A stretch of 64,000 nt of DNA from Streptomyces ochraceiscleroticus (GCF_000720485.1 NZ_JOAX01000011.1:62001-126000), one strand, 5' to 3'. Counted from the stretch's first letter, positions 1 to 8,668 are shown. Numbers and translations are program-made. The notes: a model not told the origin generated them from the letters alone.

Positions 1-576
1 GAAGATCATCACCAGGATGAGCAGCAGCGGGCCGCCCAGTACCGCGATCCAGGCGAACTTGGTCGTCACGTCGGCCTGCGGCAGCGGCGGCGGCTCGGGC
101 GGGGTGAAGTGGCCCTCGTCGTCCTCGTCGAAGTCCTCGTCGGAGGGCGCGTCGGCCGACCAGTCGCGCGGCCCGACGCCCGGCGCGTACACGATGAAGC
201 TGCCGGGCCGGTCACCGGAGGCGTCCCCGGGCCGGTCGGCGGGACCGCTCGCCGGCCGCTCGGCGGGCGGCGCGTCACCCGCCGCCTCCTCAGCGGCACC
301 CGGCTGCGGCGCCTCGGCCGCCTTCTCCCGCGCCGCGTCCGCGCCGTCCGCCGGCTTCTTCTCCAGGCCCAGCTCCTTCTCCCAGTTCGCCAGGCCCTTC
401 TCCAGGTCCAGGTCCGTCACCGGGCGCTCCGGCTCCCCGGCCTCCGGCTGCACGGAGACCGGCGCGGACGGCCGGTCCTCCGGCGCGGGAAAGGCCGGCT
501 CCTCCCCGTAGGAGGCCACGATCTCTGCCCAGGCGGCGTCCTCGTCCAGAGGATCGCGCGAGTCACGCTCCCCCAC
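1..576 (-). CDS. Hypothetical acidic protein with C-terminal membrane segment (partial, runs off the window)
   Basis: The reading frame starts at a GTG and is still open at the window edge after 192 codons. It overlaps the stop of the upstream hydrolase gene by 14 bases, so the two are probably translationally coupled. The N-terminus (GERDSRDPLDEDAAWAEIVA) is acidic. The middle is a Pro/Ala/Glu-rich, probably disordered stretch, followed by a Ser-Phe-Ile-Val-Tyr-Ala motif and an acidic EDFDEDDEGHF patch. The last visible residues (about 174-192) form a hydrophobic helix, FAWIAVLGGPLLLLILVMI, which suggests a membrane anchor near the C-terminus. I do not recognise a family with known function. 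Confidence 0.8.
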   Translation of the reverse strand, partial: MGERDSRDPLDEDAAWAEIVASYGEEPAFPAPEDRPSAPVSVQPEAGEPERPVTDLDLEKGLANWEKELGLEKKPADGADAAREKAAEAPQPGAAEEAAGDAPPAERPASGPADRPGDASGDRPGSFIVYAPGVGPRDWSADAPSDEDFDEDDEGHFTPPEPPPLPQADVTTKFAWIAVLGGPLLLILVMIF

Positions 577-1348
577 TGGTGGTCGTCCCCTCCCCCTTCA
601 CGGCCGGTGCGAGGCGGGCGATGAAGTCGTAGGTGTCCTCGAAGATCTGCTCGGCGTCGTGGTCCAGGGTGGCGACGTGATAGCTGCGCTCCAGCAGCTT
701 CTGTCGCAGGTCCTTGGACGAGACCCGGCTCATGATGCGCTCGGAGTCGGCCGGCGGCACCACATGGTCCTGCGGGCTGGTCATCACCAGCAGCGGCTGG
801 GTGACCTGCGGCAGCTCGGCGTCCACCAGGCGGAAGAACTGCCGTACGGAGTGCGCCGCGTGCAGCGGCACCCGGTCGTAGCCGGTCTCCATCGCGTTCG
901 CCTGGCAGATGTCGCTGGTCAGCCCCCTGGTCGTACGGACGAGATGGCGCAGCACCGGCAGCAGCGGGGCCGCCGCGTCGTGCACCTTGTTCGCCGGGTT
1001 CACCACGACCAGGCCGCTGATCGCATCGCCGTGCCGGGCGGCCAGCCGCAGCGACAGCGCGCCGCCCATCGACAGGCCGCAGACGAAGACCTGGTCGCAG
1101 CGGGCGGTCAGCGCGCGCAGCTCGCGGTCCACCTCCGCGTACCAGTCCTGCCAGGTGGTGACCTGCAAATCCTGCCAGCGGGTGCCGTGCCCGGGCAGCA
1201 GCGGCAGCGAGACGGTGAGGCCGCGGGCCGCGAGGTACTCGGCCCAGGGGCGGACGGACTGCGGGGAGCCGGTGAAGCCGTGACAGACGAGGACGCCGAC
1301 CCGACCGCCTTCATGGCGGAACGGCTCGGCCCCGGGGAGAAGCGGCAC
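563..1348 (-). CDS. Alpha/beta hydrolase, carboxylesterase/monoacylglycerol-lipase type
   Basis: Predicted 261-residue serine hydrolase. HGFTGS at residues 23-28 would form the oxyanion hole, and the nucleophile elbow GLSMGG places the catalytic serine at 93. An Asp in the SPQDHVVPP segment and a late His in RSYHVATLDHD complete a plausible triad. The layout resembles small Est30/monoacylglycerol-lipase-like esterases. The frame stays open further upstream, but those residues lie antisense to the acyltransferase gene. I chose the GTG followed by PLLPGAEPF because a GGAG lies about 8 bases upstream. It is divergent from the PlsC-type gene, and its 3' end overlaps the next gene. Substrate unknown. 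Confidence 0.85.
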   Translation of the reverse strand: MPLLPGAEPFRHEGGRVGVLVCHGFTGSPQSVRPWAEYLAARGLTVSLPLLPGHGTRWQDLQVTTWQDWYAEVDRELRALTARCDQVFVCGLSMGGALSLRLAARHGDAISGLVVVNPANKVHDAAAPLLPVLRHLVRTTRGLTSDICQANAMETGYDRVPLHAAHSVRQFFRLVDAELPQVTQPLLVMTSPQDHVVPPADSERIMSRVSSKDLRQKLLERSYHVATLDHDAEQIFEDTYDFIARLAPAVKGEGTTTSGGA

Positions 1349-1570
1349 CGGAGGACTCCGTTCGGTAAAGGGGAAGCGAGAGACAAAGGAGATGAGGAAG
1401 AGCGCCGGCCTGCGGCGAAAGCTGGTAACTGCAGGGTACGCAAAGCCCAGCCGCCCGGATAGGTCCGCAGGGAAGGGTGTGCCCTGCGGGGAGCGGCGGC
1501 GCCATGCACGGTGAGGGGGCGGGCCGCCGCGCGGGTTAAGGTCTTTGCGTCGGACACAGAAGGAGTGGCG

Positions 1571-2311
1571 TTGATCTACGGCGCAATGAAGTTTTCCATC
1601 GGCAACTCGCTGAAGCTGGCGTTCCGCCCCTGGGTCGAGGGCCTGGAGAACATCCCCGCCGAGGGGCCCGCGATCCTGGCGAGCAACCACCTGTCCTTCT
1701 CGGACTCCTTCTTCCTGCCCGCGGTGCTCGACCGGAAGGTCACCTTCATCGCCAAGGCCGAGTACTTCACCTCGCCCGGCGTCAAGGGCAAGCTGACCGC
1801 CGCGTTCTTCAAGGGCGTGGGCCAGCTTCCGGTGGACCGCTCCGGCGGGCGCGGCGCCGGTGAGGCGGCGATCAAGAGCGGTATCGAGGTGCTGGAGCGC
1901 GGCGAGCTGTTCGGCATCTATCCCGAGGGCACCCGCTCGCCCGACGGCCGGCTCTACCGGGGCAAGCCCGGCGGCCTGGCCCGGGTGACGCTGGCCACCG
2001 GCGCCCCGGTGATCCCCGTGGCGATGATCGACACGGAGAAGGTGCAGCCGCCCGGCAAGGTCGTGCCGAAGATGATCCGGCCCGGCATCCGCATCGGCAA
2101 GCCGCTGGACTTCAGCCGGTACCACGGCATGGAGGGCGACCGCTTCATCCTGCGGTCGGTCACCGACGAGGTCATGTACGAGATCATGAAGCTGTCGGGC
2201 CAGGAGTACGTCGACATCTACGCGACCGCGGCCAAGCGGCAGATCGCCGAGGCCGCCAAGAAGCAGGCCGAGGCGGAGAAGGCGGCGAAGAAGTCCGGCT
2301 CCGGCGCTTAG
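1571..2311 (+). CDS. 1-acyl-sn-glycerol-3-phosphate acyltransferase family protein (PlsC-like)
   Basis: Predicted 246-residue acyltransferase of the PlsC superfamily, which transfers an acyl chain to lysophosphatidate or a related lipid at the membrane. The HX4D catalytic motif is NHLSFSD (39-45) and the acceptor-binding motif is PEGTRS (118-123). Both lie at the usual spacing. The C-terminus is a short Ala/Lys/Glu-rich tail (KKQAEAEKAAKKSG). The TTG start at 1571 is preferred because AAGGAG lies five bases upstream. An in-frame ATG at 1586 is the alternative. It is divergent from a lipase-like hydrolase, so a lipid-remodelling role is plausible. The exact lipid substrate is not shown by sequence. 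Confidence 0.88.
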   Translation: MIYGAMKFSIGNSLKLAFRPWVEGLENIPAEGPAILASNHLSFSDSFFLPAVLDRKVTFIAKAEYFTSPGVKGKLTAAFFKGVGQLPVDRSGGRGAGEAAIKSGIEVLERGELFGIYPEGTRSPDGRLYRGKPGGLARVTLATGAPVIPVAMIDTEKVQPPGKVVPKMIRPGIRIGKPLDFSRYHGMEGDRFILRSVTDEVMYEIMKLSGQEYVDIYATAAKRQIAEAAKKQAEAEKAAKKSGSGA

Positions 2312-2334
2312 CCGGCCGGCGAGGGGTGGGCCAG

Positions 2335-3708
2335 ATGACAGCGGAGGACCGGATACCGGCCGTGGCGGCGGGGACGGCGAGCACGACGGCGGTGGAAGAA
2401 ACGGCCGAGGGGGCCAAGGCGCGTACCCGACAGCCGCGGGTGCTGCGGATGTCCGTCGAACTCCCGCTGTGGCGGGCGCTGACGGGGTACCGGGTGCTCA
2501 CCCTGGTCTACGCCGTGGTGATCTTCTCCCTCAACTACACCGAGTACGCCCACCCGTGGGGCGGCGCGGCCTACATGGCGGCGCTCACGGTGTGGATGGT
2601 GCTGACCTGGCGCTGCACGACCTCCGCCGAGCGGTGCAGCCGCCGCTTCCTCTTCGGCGACCTCGCGTTCGCGGTCGCCGGCATCCTGGTCACCCCGCTC
2701 GTCGACACCCACGCGCGGATCGCGGGCGGCGCGCCCACGCTGCCGTCGATATGGACGGCCGGCGCGGCGCTGGGCTTCGCGATCAAGGGCGGCTGGCGCT
2801 GGGCGGCCGGCGCCTCCTCGGTGGTGGCCCTCGCCAACCTCGCCGAGCGCCAGGAGTTCGCCCGCGACACCGTCCACAACGTGCTGCTGGTGTGGGTCGC
2901 GAGCGTGGCGATCGGTTACGTCGTCGAGGTGGCCAGGGCCAGTGAGCGCACCCTCGCGCGCGCCCTGCAGATCGAGGCGGCCACCCGCGAGCGCGAGCGG
3001 CTGGCCCGCGACATCCACGACAGCGTGCTCCAGGTGCTGGCGATGGTGCAGCGGCGCGGCGCCGCGCTCGGCGGCGAGGCGGCGGAGCTGGGCAGGATGG
3101 CGGGCGAGCAGGAGGTCGCGCTGCGCACGCTGGTCTCCAGCGGCCTGGTGCCCGCGAAGAGGCGGAGCACGGCTCCGGACGCGGCGGGCACGGAAGGCAC
3201 GGGATACGAGGACAGCGAGGCGGACGGGCCCTCGTACGGCGACAACTGCGTGCCCGAGGGGCAGGACGAGCTCGCCGACGAGCCGTGCGACGTGCGGGCG
3301 CTGCTCGCGCCGCACGCGGGCGCCGGGGTCACCTTCTCCGAGCCGGGCGCCCCGGTACTGCTCCCGGCGGGCCGCGCGGCGGAGCTGGCCGCCGCTGTCA
3401 GTGCCGCGTTGGACAATGTACGAGTGCACGCGGGGGCCGGCGCCCATGCGTGGATCCTGGTCGAGGACGAGCCGGAGGCGGTGCTGGTGACGGTGCGGGA
3501 CGACGGCCCGGGCATCCCCGAGGGCCGGCTCGCCGACGCCGAGCGCGAGGGCCGGCTCGGGGTCGCGCTCTCCATCCGGGGGCGGCTGCGGGACCTCGGC
3601 GGCCGCGCCGAGTGGATCTCGGTCCCCGGCCAGGGCACGGAGGTGGAGCTGATGGTTCCCAAGGGCGGGGCGCCCGAGGGCGGACGACGGGCGAAGGCAG
3701 GCGCATGA
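2335..3708 (+). CDS. Two-component sensor histidine kinase, MacS/NarL-type (HisKA_3)
   Basis: Predicted 457-residue membrane sensor. Residues about 48-200 contain five or so hydrophobic segments. They lead into a HisKA_3 dimerisation helix, ERERLARDIHDSVLQVLAM, whose phospho-accepting residue is His228. A disordered acidic insert follows. The ATPase domain has an N-box (ALDNVRVHA) and a G1 box (DDGPGIPEG), and ends at GQGTEVELMVP. The ATG at 2335 is used because GAGG lies ten bases upstream; an in-frame GTG at 2326 sits on top of that ribosome site. Its stop overlaps the start of the response regulator gene (ATGA), so the pair is coupled. The signal it senses is unknown. Confidence 0.9.
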   Translation: MTAEDRIPAVAAGTASTTAVEETAEGAKARTRQPRVLRMSVELPLWRALTGYRVLTLVYAVVIFSLNYTEYAHPWGGAAYMAALTVWMVLTWRCTTSAERCSRRFLFGDLAFAVAGILVTPLVDTHARIAGGAPTLPSIWTAGAALGFAIKGGWRWAAGASSVVALANLAERQEFARDTVHNVLLVWVASVAIGYVVEVARASERTLARALQIEAATRERERLARDIHDSVLQVLAMVQRRGAALGGEAAELGRMAGEQEVALRTLVSSGLVPAKRRSTAPDAAGTEGTGYEDSEADGPSYGDNCVPEGQDELADEPCDVRALLAPHAGAGVTFSEPGAPVLLPAGRAAELAAAVSAALDNVRVHAGAGAHAWILVEDEPEAVLVTVRDDGPGIPEGRLADAEREGRLGVALSIRGRLRDLGGRAEWISVPGQGTEVELMVPKGGAPEGGRRAKAGA

Positions 3709-4376
3709 GCGAGCCGCAGGGCGTGAAGGTCATGGTGGTCGACGACCACCCGATGTGGCGGGACGCGGTGGCCAGGGACCTGGCCGAGGCCGGGTTCGAC
3801 GTGGTCGCGACCGCGGGCGACGGGCCGCAGGCGGTCCGCAGAGCCCAGGCCGCCGGGCCCGACGTGCTGGTCCTGGACCTCAATCTCCCGGGGATGCCCG
3901 GCGTCGAGGTCTGCCGTGAGCTGGTCGGCGCCAACCCCCGGCTGCGGGTCCTGGTGCTCTCCGCGAGCGGTGAGCACGCGGACGTGCTGGAGGCCGTGAA
4001 GTCCGGCGCGACGGGCTATCTGGTCAAGTCCGCGAGCACGGCGGAGCTGATCGAGGCGGTGCGCTCCACCGCCGTCGGCGACCCGGTGTTCACCCCGGGC
4101 CTGGCCGGGCTGGTGCTGGGGGAGTACCGCCGGCTGGCGAGCGACCCGGCCCCGGCCACCGCGGACGAGCCGGGCGCGCCGCGGCTCACCGACCGCGAGA
4201 CCGAGGTGCTGCGGCTGGTCGCCAAGGGCCTCTCGTACAAGCAGATCGCCGAGCGCCTGGTCATCTCGCACCGCACGGTGCAGAACCACGTCCAGAACAC
4301 CCTCGGCAAGCTCCAGCTCCACAATCGGGTCGAGCTGGTCCGGTACGCGATAGAGCGCGGGCTCGACACGCCCTGA
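3705..4376 (+). CDS. Response regulator, NarL/LuxR family
   Basis: Predicted 223-residue partner of the adjacent histidine kinase. The receiver domain has the acidic pair DD at 13-14, the phosphorylation site Asp58 in LVLDLNLPGMPG, and a conserved Lys in GYLVKSAS. A variable linker leads to a LuxR-type helix-turn-helix near residues 155-215 (LTDRETEVLRLVAKGLSYKQ, then SHRTVQNHV). The start codon overlaps the kinase stop by four bases. No target operator could be identified. Confidence 0.93.
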   Translation: MSEPQGVKVMVVDDHPMWRDAVARDLAEAGFDVVATAGDGPQAVRRAQAAGPDVLVLDLNLPGMPGVEVCRELVGANPRLRVLVLSASGEHADVLEAVKSGATGYLVKSASTAELIEAVRSTAVGDPVFTPGLAGLVLGEYRRLASDPAPATADEPGAPRLTDRETEVLRLVAKGLSYKQIAERLVISHRTVQNHVQNTLGKLQLHNRVELVRYAIERGLDTP

Positions 4377-4527
4377 GCGCCCCGGCACGGACCGCTCGTA
4401 CGAGTGAACGGAGCGGCCCAACACCCCGGAAAATCACCGGAATCAGCCCCGCGTTCCTCTCCTGAGTGACCTGGATCACCATTAGCGTGACCCGCGTCGG
4501 TCCATCACGGGACGAAGGGAAGAAGCG

Positions 4528-5556
4528 ATGCGGGTAGGAGTGCTTACCGGTGGCGGCGACTGCCCCGGTCTGAACGCGGTCATCCGGGCGGTGGTGCGCA
4601 AGGGCACCCAGGAGTACGAGTACGACTTCGTGGGTTTCAGGGACGGCTGGCGCGGGCCGCTGGAGGGTGACACGGTCCCCCTGGACATCCCCGCGGTGCG
4701 CGGCATCCTGCCCCGCGGCGGCACGATCCTGGGGTCCTCGCGCACCAACCCCTTCAAGCAGGAGGAGGGCGTCCGGCGAATTCGCGAGAACCTCGCCAAG
4801 TGTGAGGTAGACGCGCTGGTCACGATCGGCGGCGAGGACACCCTCGGCGTCGCCGCACGGCTCTCGGCCGAGCACGGCGTGCCCTGCGTCGGCGTCCCCA
4901 AGACCATCGACAACGACCTCTCGGCCACCGACTACACCTTCGGCTTCGACACCGCCGTCGGCGTCGCCACCGAGGCCATCGACCGGCTGCACACTACCGC
5001 CGAATCGCACATGCGGGTCCTGGTCGTGGAGGTCATGGGGCGGCACGCGGGCTGGATCGCGCTCCACTCGGGCCTGGCGGGCGGCGCCAACGCCATCCTC
5101 ATCCCCGAGCAGCGCTTCGACATCGACCAGGTCTGCGCCTGGGTCGAGTCCCGCTTCAAGGTGCGGTACGCGCCGATCGTGGTCGTCGCCGAGGGCGCCA
5201 TGCCCAAGGACGGCCAGATGGTCCTGAAGGACGACTCCACCGACTCCTTCGGGCACGTCCGGCTCTCCGGGGTGGGGGAGTGGCTGGCCAAGGAGATCGA
5301 GCGGCGCACGGGCAAGGAGGCGCGCACGACGGTACTGGGACACACCCAGCGCGGGGGCACGCCCAGCGCCTTCGACCGCTGGCTGGCCACCCGCTTCGGG
5401 CTGCACGCCATCGACGCCGTGCGCGACGGCGACTTCGGGACGATGGTCGCGCTGCGCGGTACGGACATCGTGCGGGTGCCGCTTGCCGAGGCCACCGCGA
5501 AGCTGAAGACGGTCGACCCGAAGCTGTACTCCGAGGCCGGGGTCTTCTTCGGCTGA
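4528..5556 (+). CDS. 6-phosphofructokinase with PPi-type signature
   Basis: Predicted 342-residue phosphofructokinase that phosphorylates fructose 6-phosphate to the 1,6-bisphosphate. The first loop is TGGGDCPGLN (7-16). The catalytic loop PKTIDNDL places the base at Asp128, and VEVMGRHAG and HTQRGGTP are sugar-phosphate-binding segments. Position 104 is Asp (GGEDTLG), and Lys125 takes the place of the Gly in E. coli PGTIDND. In the family, Asp104 plus Lys at the second site marks pyrophosphate-dependent enzymes such as that of Amycolatopsis methanolica, whereas ATP enzymes carry Gly104. PPi as phosphoryl donor is therefore an inference worth testing. A Ser-Thr-rich insert is absent and length is normal for the short bacterial form. 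Confidence 0.9.
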   Translation: MRVGVLTGGGDCPGLNAVIRAVVRKGTQEYEYDFVGFRDGWRGPLEGDTVPLDIPAVRGILPRGGTILGSSRTNPFKQEEGVRRIRENLAKCEVDALVTIGGEDTLGVAARLSAEHGVPCVGVPKTIDNDLSATDYTFGFDTAVGVATEAIDRLHTTAESHMRVLVVEVMGRHAGWIALHSGLAGGANAILIPEQRFDIDQVCAWVESRFKVRYAPIVVVAEGAMPKDGQMVLKDDSTDSFGHVRLSGVGEWLAKEIERRTGKEARTTVLGHTQRGGTPSAFDRWLATRFGLHAIDAVRDGDFGTMVALRGTDIVRVPLAEATAKLKTVDPKLYSEAGVFFG

Positions 5557-5639
5557 CGCGGCGCGCGCCGCCGGGCGGTGGGCCGTATATTCGGCCCATC
5601 GCCGCAAGGTGCCCGATACGGGGATCAGTGGGAGGAAGC

Positions 5640-6674
5640 GTGGAAATCCTGGCGTTCGGCGTGCAGGCCGACGAGCGGCCGCTGCTGGAGCGGGCCTTCG
5701 ACGGCCACCACCAGATCCGCTGCCTCGACGTCTCCCTCAACCGCGACACGGCCCCCATCGCGGCCGGCTACGAGATCATCACGGCCGGTGTGAACGCCGA
5801 TCTGAACGCCGAGGTGCTCCAGGAGCTGGCGGCCGGCGGCACGAAGATGATCGCCCAGCGCTCCACCGGGCACAGCAACATCGACCTGCGCGCCGCCGCC
5901 GACCTGGGCCTGACCATCGGCCGGGTCGCGTCCTACTCGCCGTACTCCGTCGCCGAGTTCGCCTGGGGCCTGGCGATGGCCGTCAACCGGCGCCTCGTCC
6001 GGGCCGCCCACCGCACCCGCGACTTCGACTTCCGGCTGGACGGCCTGATGGGCCGGGACTTCCGCGGCCGTACGGCGGGCGTCGTCGGCACCGGCCGGAT
6101 CGGCGAGGCGTTCACCCGGATCGCGCACGGCTTCGGGATGCGGCTGCTCGGCTGGGACGTCGCGGACAACCCCGCCTGCGCCGAGCTGGGCATGACGTAC
6201 GTGGACCTCGACCGGCTGCTCGCCGAGTCCGACCTGGTCTCCTTGCACGTACCGCTGCTGGAGAGCACCTGGCACCTCATCGACGGGCCCGCGCTGGCCG
6301 CGATGAAGGACGACGCGATCCTGGTGAACTCCAGCCGCGGCGGGCTGGTGGACACCGCGGCTCTGGTCGAGACCCTCAAGGCGGGGCGGCTGCGCGGTGT
6401 CGGGCTGGACGTGTACGAGGAGGAGGCGGGCCTCTTCTTCTTCGACAAGTCCCTCGAAGTGATCCACGACGACACCCTCGCCCGCCTGATGACCTTCGGG
6501 AACGTGCTGGTCACCTCGCACCAGGCGTACTTCACCGAGGACGCGGTCGGCCAGATCGTCGACACCACACTCGCCAATGTCGAGGACTACCTGGCCGGCC
6601 GCGCGGGCGAGAACCTCCTCGTCGCCCCGGAGGGGCGGCTCACACCAGAACGGCAGCCAGCAGCTGGGAGGTGA
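5640..6674 (+). CDS. D-2-hydroxyacid dehydrogenase (D-lactate dehydrogenase-like)
   Basis: Predicted 344-residue NAD-dependent dehydrogenase that would interconvert a 2-keto acid and a D-2-hydroxy acid, for example pyruvate and D-lactate. The Rossmann motif is GVVGTGRIGEAF. Catalytic residues appear in NSSRGGLVDT (Arg), GLDVYEEEAG (Glu) and TSHQAYFTEDA (His). The FFFDKS and TSHQAYFT segments are typical of the LdhA subgroup. The GTG start is preceded by GGAGG five bases away. Its last 35 bases overlap, tail to tail, the end of the anthranilate synthase gene on the other strand. The true substrate is not certain. Confidence 0.9.
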   Translation: MEILAFGVQADERPLLERAFDGHHQIRCLDVSLNRDTAPIAAGYEIITAGVNADLNAEVLQELAAGGTKMIAQRSTGHSNIDLRAAADLGLTIGRVASYSPYSVAEFAWGLAMAVNRRLVRAAHRTRDFDFRLDGLMGRDFRGRTAGVVGTGRIGEAFTRIAHGFGMRLLGWDVADNPACAELGMTYVDLDRLLAESDLVSLHVPLLESTWHLIDGPALAAMKDDAILVNSSRGGLVDTAALVETLKAGRLRGVGLDVYEEEAGLFFFDKSLEVIHDDTLARLMTFGNVLVTSHQAYFTEDAVGQIVDTTLANVEDYLAGRAGENLLVAPEGRLTPERQPAAGR

Positions 6675-8496
6675 GGGCCGCGCCGTCCAGCGTCAGCACC
6701 GACTCGGGGTGGAACTGCACCCCCGCGAAGCCCGGCCCGCGCAGCGCGTGCACGTCCCCGGTCGCCGGGTCCCGGCTCAGCTCCACGCGGTGCATGGCCA
6801 GTTCGGCGACGGCCGCCTCGTCGCAGCGCGCGGTGAAGGTGTTGTAGAAGCCGACGGTCTCCTCGCGCCCGAAGAAGTCGATCCGCTCCTGCGCCCCCTG
6901 GAACGGCACGTCCTTGCGGGCGATCTCCAGCCCGAGCACCGCGGCGATCAGCTCGTGCCCCAGGCAGACGCCCAGCAGCCCGTGCCGGTGTTCGCGGACC
7001 AGCTCGGCGGCGAGCGCGCGGAGCATCCGCATCTTCGGGTCGGCCGCGTCGGACGGGTTGCCGGGCCCCGGGCCCAGCACGATCGGCCCCTCGTGCGCGA
7101 GCGCCGCCTCCCGCAGCCCCGGCTCGTCGTACCGCCGTACCTCCACGGTCAGCCCCGAGGTGCGCAGCAGGTGCGCCAGCATCGCGGTGAAGGTGTCCTC
7201 GGCGTCGATCACCAGCGCGTGGCCGCTCAGCGCGGCGGTCGGCGCGGTGGTCTGCATCCGCAGCCAGAACGGCGCGAGGCCGGCCCGGCGCGCGTCCAGC
7301 GCGGCCCGCACCCGCGGGTCGTCGGCCAGCCGCGGCGGCGCGGCGTCCGCGCGGCGGGCCGGTGCCTCCCGCACGCCCAGCGCGGTGAGCACGCCCGCGG
7401 CCTTGGCGTGCGTCTCGGCGACCTCGCTCGCCGGGTCCGAGCCGCGCACCAGCGTCGCCCCGACCGGCACCCGCAGCTTCCCGTCCGCGTCGATGTCGGC
7501 GGTGCGGATCAGGATCGGCGAGTCCAGGGTCTGCGCGCCGCCCGCGTCCCTGCCGATGAGCGCCAGCGCGCCCGCGTAGTAGCCGCGCCCGCCCGGCTCG
7601 TACCGCTCGATGACCCGGCACGCGTTCTGCACGGGTGACCCGGTCACGGTCGCCGCGAACATCGTCTCCTTCAGTACCTCCCGCACGTCCAGCGACGACC
7701 GGCCGCGCAGCTCGTACTCGGTGTGCGCGAGGTGCGCCATCTCCTTCAGGCGCGGCCCGATCACGACGCCGCCCTTGTCGCCGACGGTGCACATCATCTT
7801 GAGCTCCTCGTCGACGACCATCGAGAGCTCCTCGATCTCCTTGCCGTCGGCGAGGAACTCCAGCAGGTCCTCGGGGGTGGGGCCGCCGGCCGGGTAGCGG
7901 TAGGTCCCGCTGATCGGGTTCATCACGGCCGTGCCGCCGCTCATCCGGACATGCACCTCCGGGCTCGCGCCGACCAGCGTGCGCTCCCCGGTGTGCACCA
8001 CGAACGTCCAGTACGCGCCGCGCTCCGTGGCCAGCAGCCGCCGGAACAGGGCCAGCGCGTCGGCCCGCCCGAAGCCCGGGATCTCGCCCTCGTAGGTCCG
8101 CCGGATCACGAAGTTCGCGCCCTCGCCCTGGCCGATCTCCTGGTCCAGCACCCGCCCGACGATCCCGGCGTACTCCTCGTCGCTCACGTCGAAGCCGCTG
8201 CCCTGGACCTGCACTGCGTGGTCCGGGAGCTGCGCCAGCGCGTCGGCGAGCGGCAGCTCGTACCGCTCCTCGGGGACCAGCGCGACCAGCGGTGTGCCGT
8301 CGTCGCGCACGTCGAAGCCGCGCTCGCGGATCTGCCGGAACGGCACCAGGGCCAGGCCCTCGGGGAGGTCGGCGAGCCGGTCGTACGAGGCGACCGGGCC
8401 GATCAGTACCTCGACCGTGCCCTGATCGTGGCCGGGGGTGCGGCGGCGCAGCAGGGCAAAGGGCCGGTCGTCGGCGAGCAGCTCGGGCAGGTGCAT
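6640..8496 (-). CDS. trpEG: Anthranilate synthase, fused TrpE-TrpG
   Basis: Predicted 618-residue fusion that makes anthranilate from chorismate and glutamine, the first step of tryptophan synthesis. The N-terminal two thirds is the chorismate-binding component, with NPISGTYR, KEIEELSMVVDEE and VTGSPVQNACRVIERYE-type motifs. The C-terminal third is a class I glutamine amidotransferase with nucleophile Cys in LLGVCLGHE and the His/Glu pair in VQFHPES. Fused forms also occur in phenazine (PhzE-like) and other ADIC synthases. The Trp-codon leader upstream argues for tryptophan synthesis here. The ATG at 8496 is chosen because AAGGACGAGG precedes it; a GTG six codons earlier is possible. Confidence 0.9.
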   Translation of the reverse strand: MHLPELLADDRPFALLRRRTPGHDQGTVEVLIGPVASYDRLADLPEGLALVPFRQIRERGFDVRDDGTPLVALVPEERYELPLADALAQLPDHAVQVQGSGFDVSDEEYAGIVGRVLDQEIGQGEGANFVIRRTYEGEIPGFGRADALALFRRLLATERGAYWTFVVHTGERTLVGASPEVHVRMSGGTAVMNPISGTYRYPAGGPTPEDLLEFLADGKEIEELSMVVDEELKMMCTVGDKGGVVIGPRLKEMAHLAHTEYELRGRSSLDVREVLKETMFAATVTGSPVQNACRVIERYEPGGRGYYAGALALIGRDAGGAQTLDSPILIRTADIDADGKLRVPVGATLVRGSDPASEVAETHAKAAGVLTALGVREAPARRADAAPPRLADDPRVRAALDARRAGLAPFWLRMQTTAPTAALSGHALVIDAEDTFTAMLAHLLRTSGLTVEVRRYDEPGLREAALAHEGPIVLGPGPGNPSDAADPKMRMLRALAAELVREHRHGLLGVCLGHELIAAVLGLEIARKDVPFQGAQERIDFFGREETVGFYNTFTARCDEAAVAELAMHRVELSRDPATGDVHALRGPGFAGVQFHPESVLTLDGAALTSQLLAAVLV

Positions 8497-8547
8497 GGTC
8501 CTCGTCCTTCTCACACAGGGGCTGGGGAGAGGAACGGCCCGGAAAAC

Positions 8548-8576
8548 GCAGGAAGGCCGCCCCTCGGGCGGCCTTC
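8548..8576 (-). terminator. trp attenuator: rho-independent hairpin between leader peptide and trpEG
   Basis: Read on the reverse strand, a perfect 11-bp stem (arms GAAGGCCGCCC and GGGCGGCCTTC, 8552-8576) with a three-base loop is followed within a few bases by TTTT. It lies between the stop of the Trp-rich leader peptide and the trpEG start, exactly where a transcription attenuator belongs. Confidence 0.85.
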
Positions 8577-8601
8577 GCGAAGTCTGTGGTGTGCGCGCGA
8601 A

Positions 8602-8658
8602 TCAGTGGGCCGCCGGATGAGCGGTCCACCACCAGTTCATGGTTGTCTGCGCGAACAT
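8602..8658 (-). CDS. trpL: trp operon leader peptide with three tandem Trp codons
   Basis: An 18-residue reading frame, MFAQTTMNWWWTAHPAAH, lies 106 bases before trpEG on the same strand. Three consecutive TGG codons (8626-8634) are statistically very unusual in so short a frame. They match the attenuator leader known for Streptomyces trpE genes. Ribosome stalling at the Trp codons under Trp starvation would be expected to prevent formation of the downstream terminator hairpin. Its start lies only 10 bases past the stop of the upstream hydrolase gene, so the promoter is either inside that gene or shared with it. Confidence 0.88.
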   Translation of the reverse strand: MFAQTTMNWWWTAHPAAH

Positions 8659-8668
8659 GCTGTGCACC

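Noticed and set aside
4261..5607. 448-residue open frame antisense to the PFK gene
   Set aside because: Shadow of a highly conserved enzyme on the + strand.
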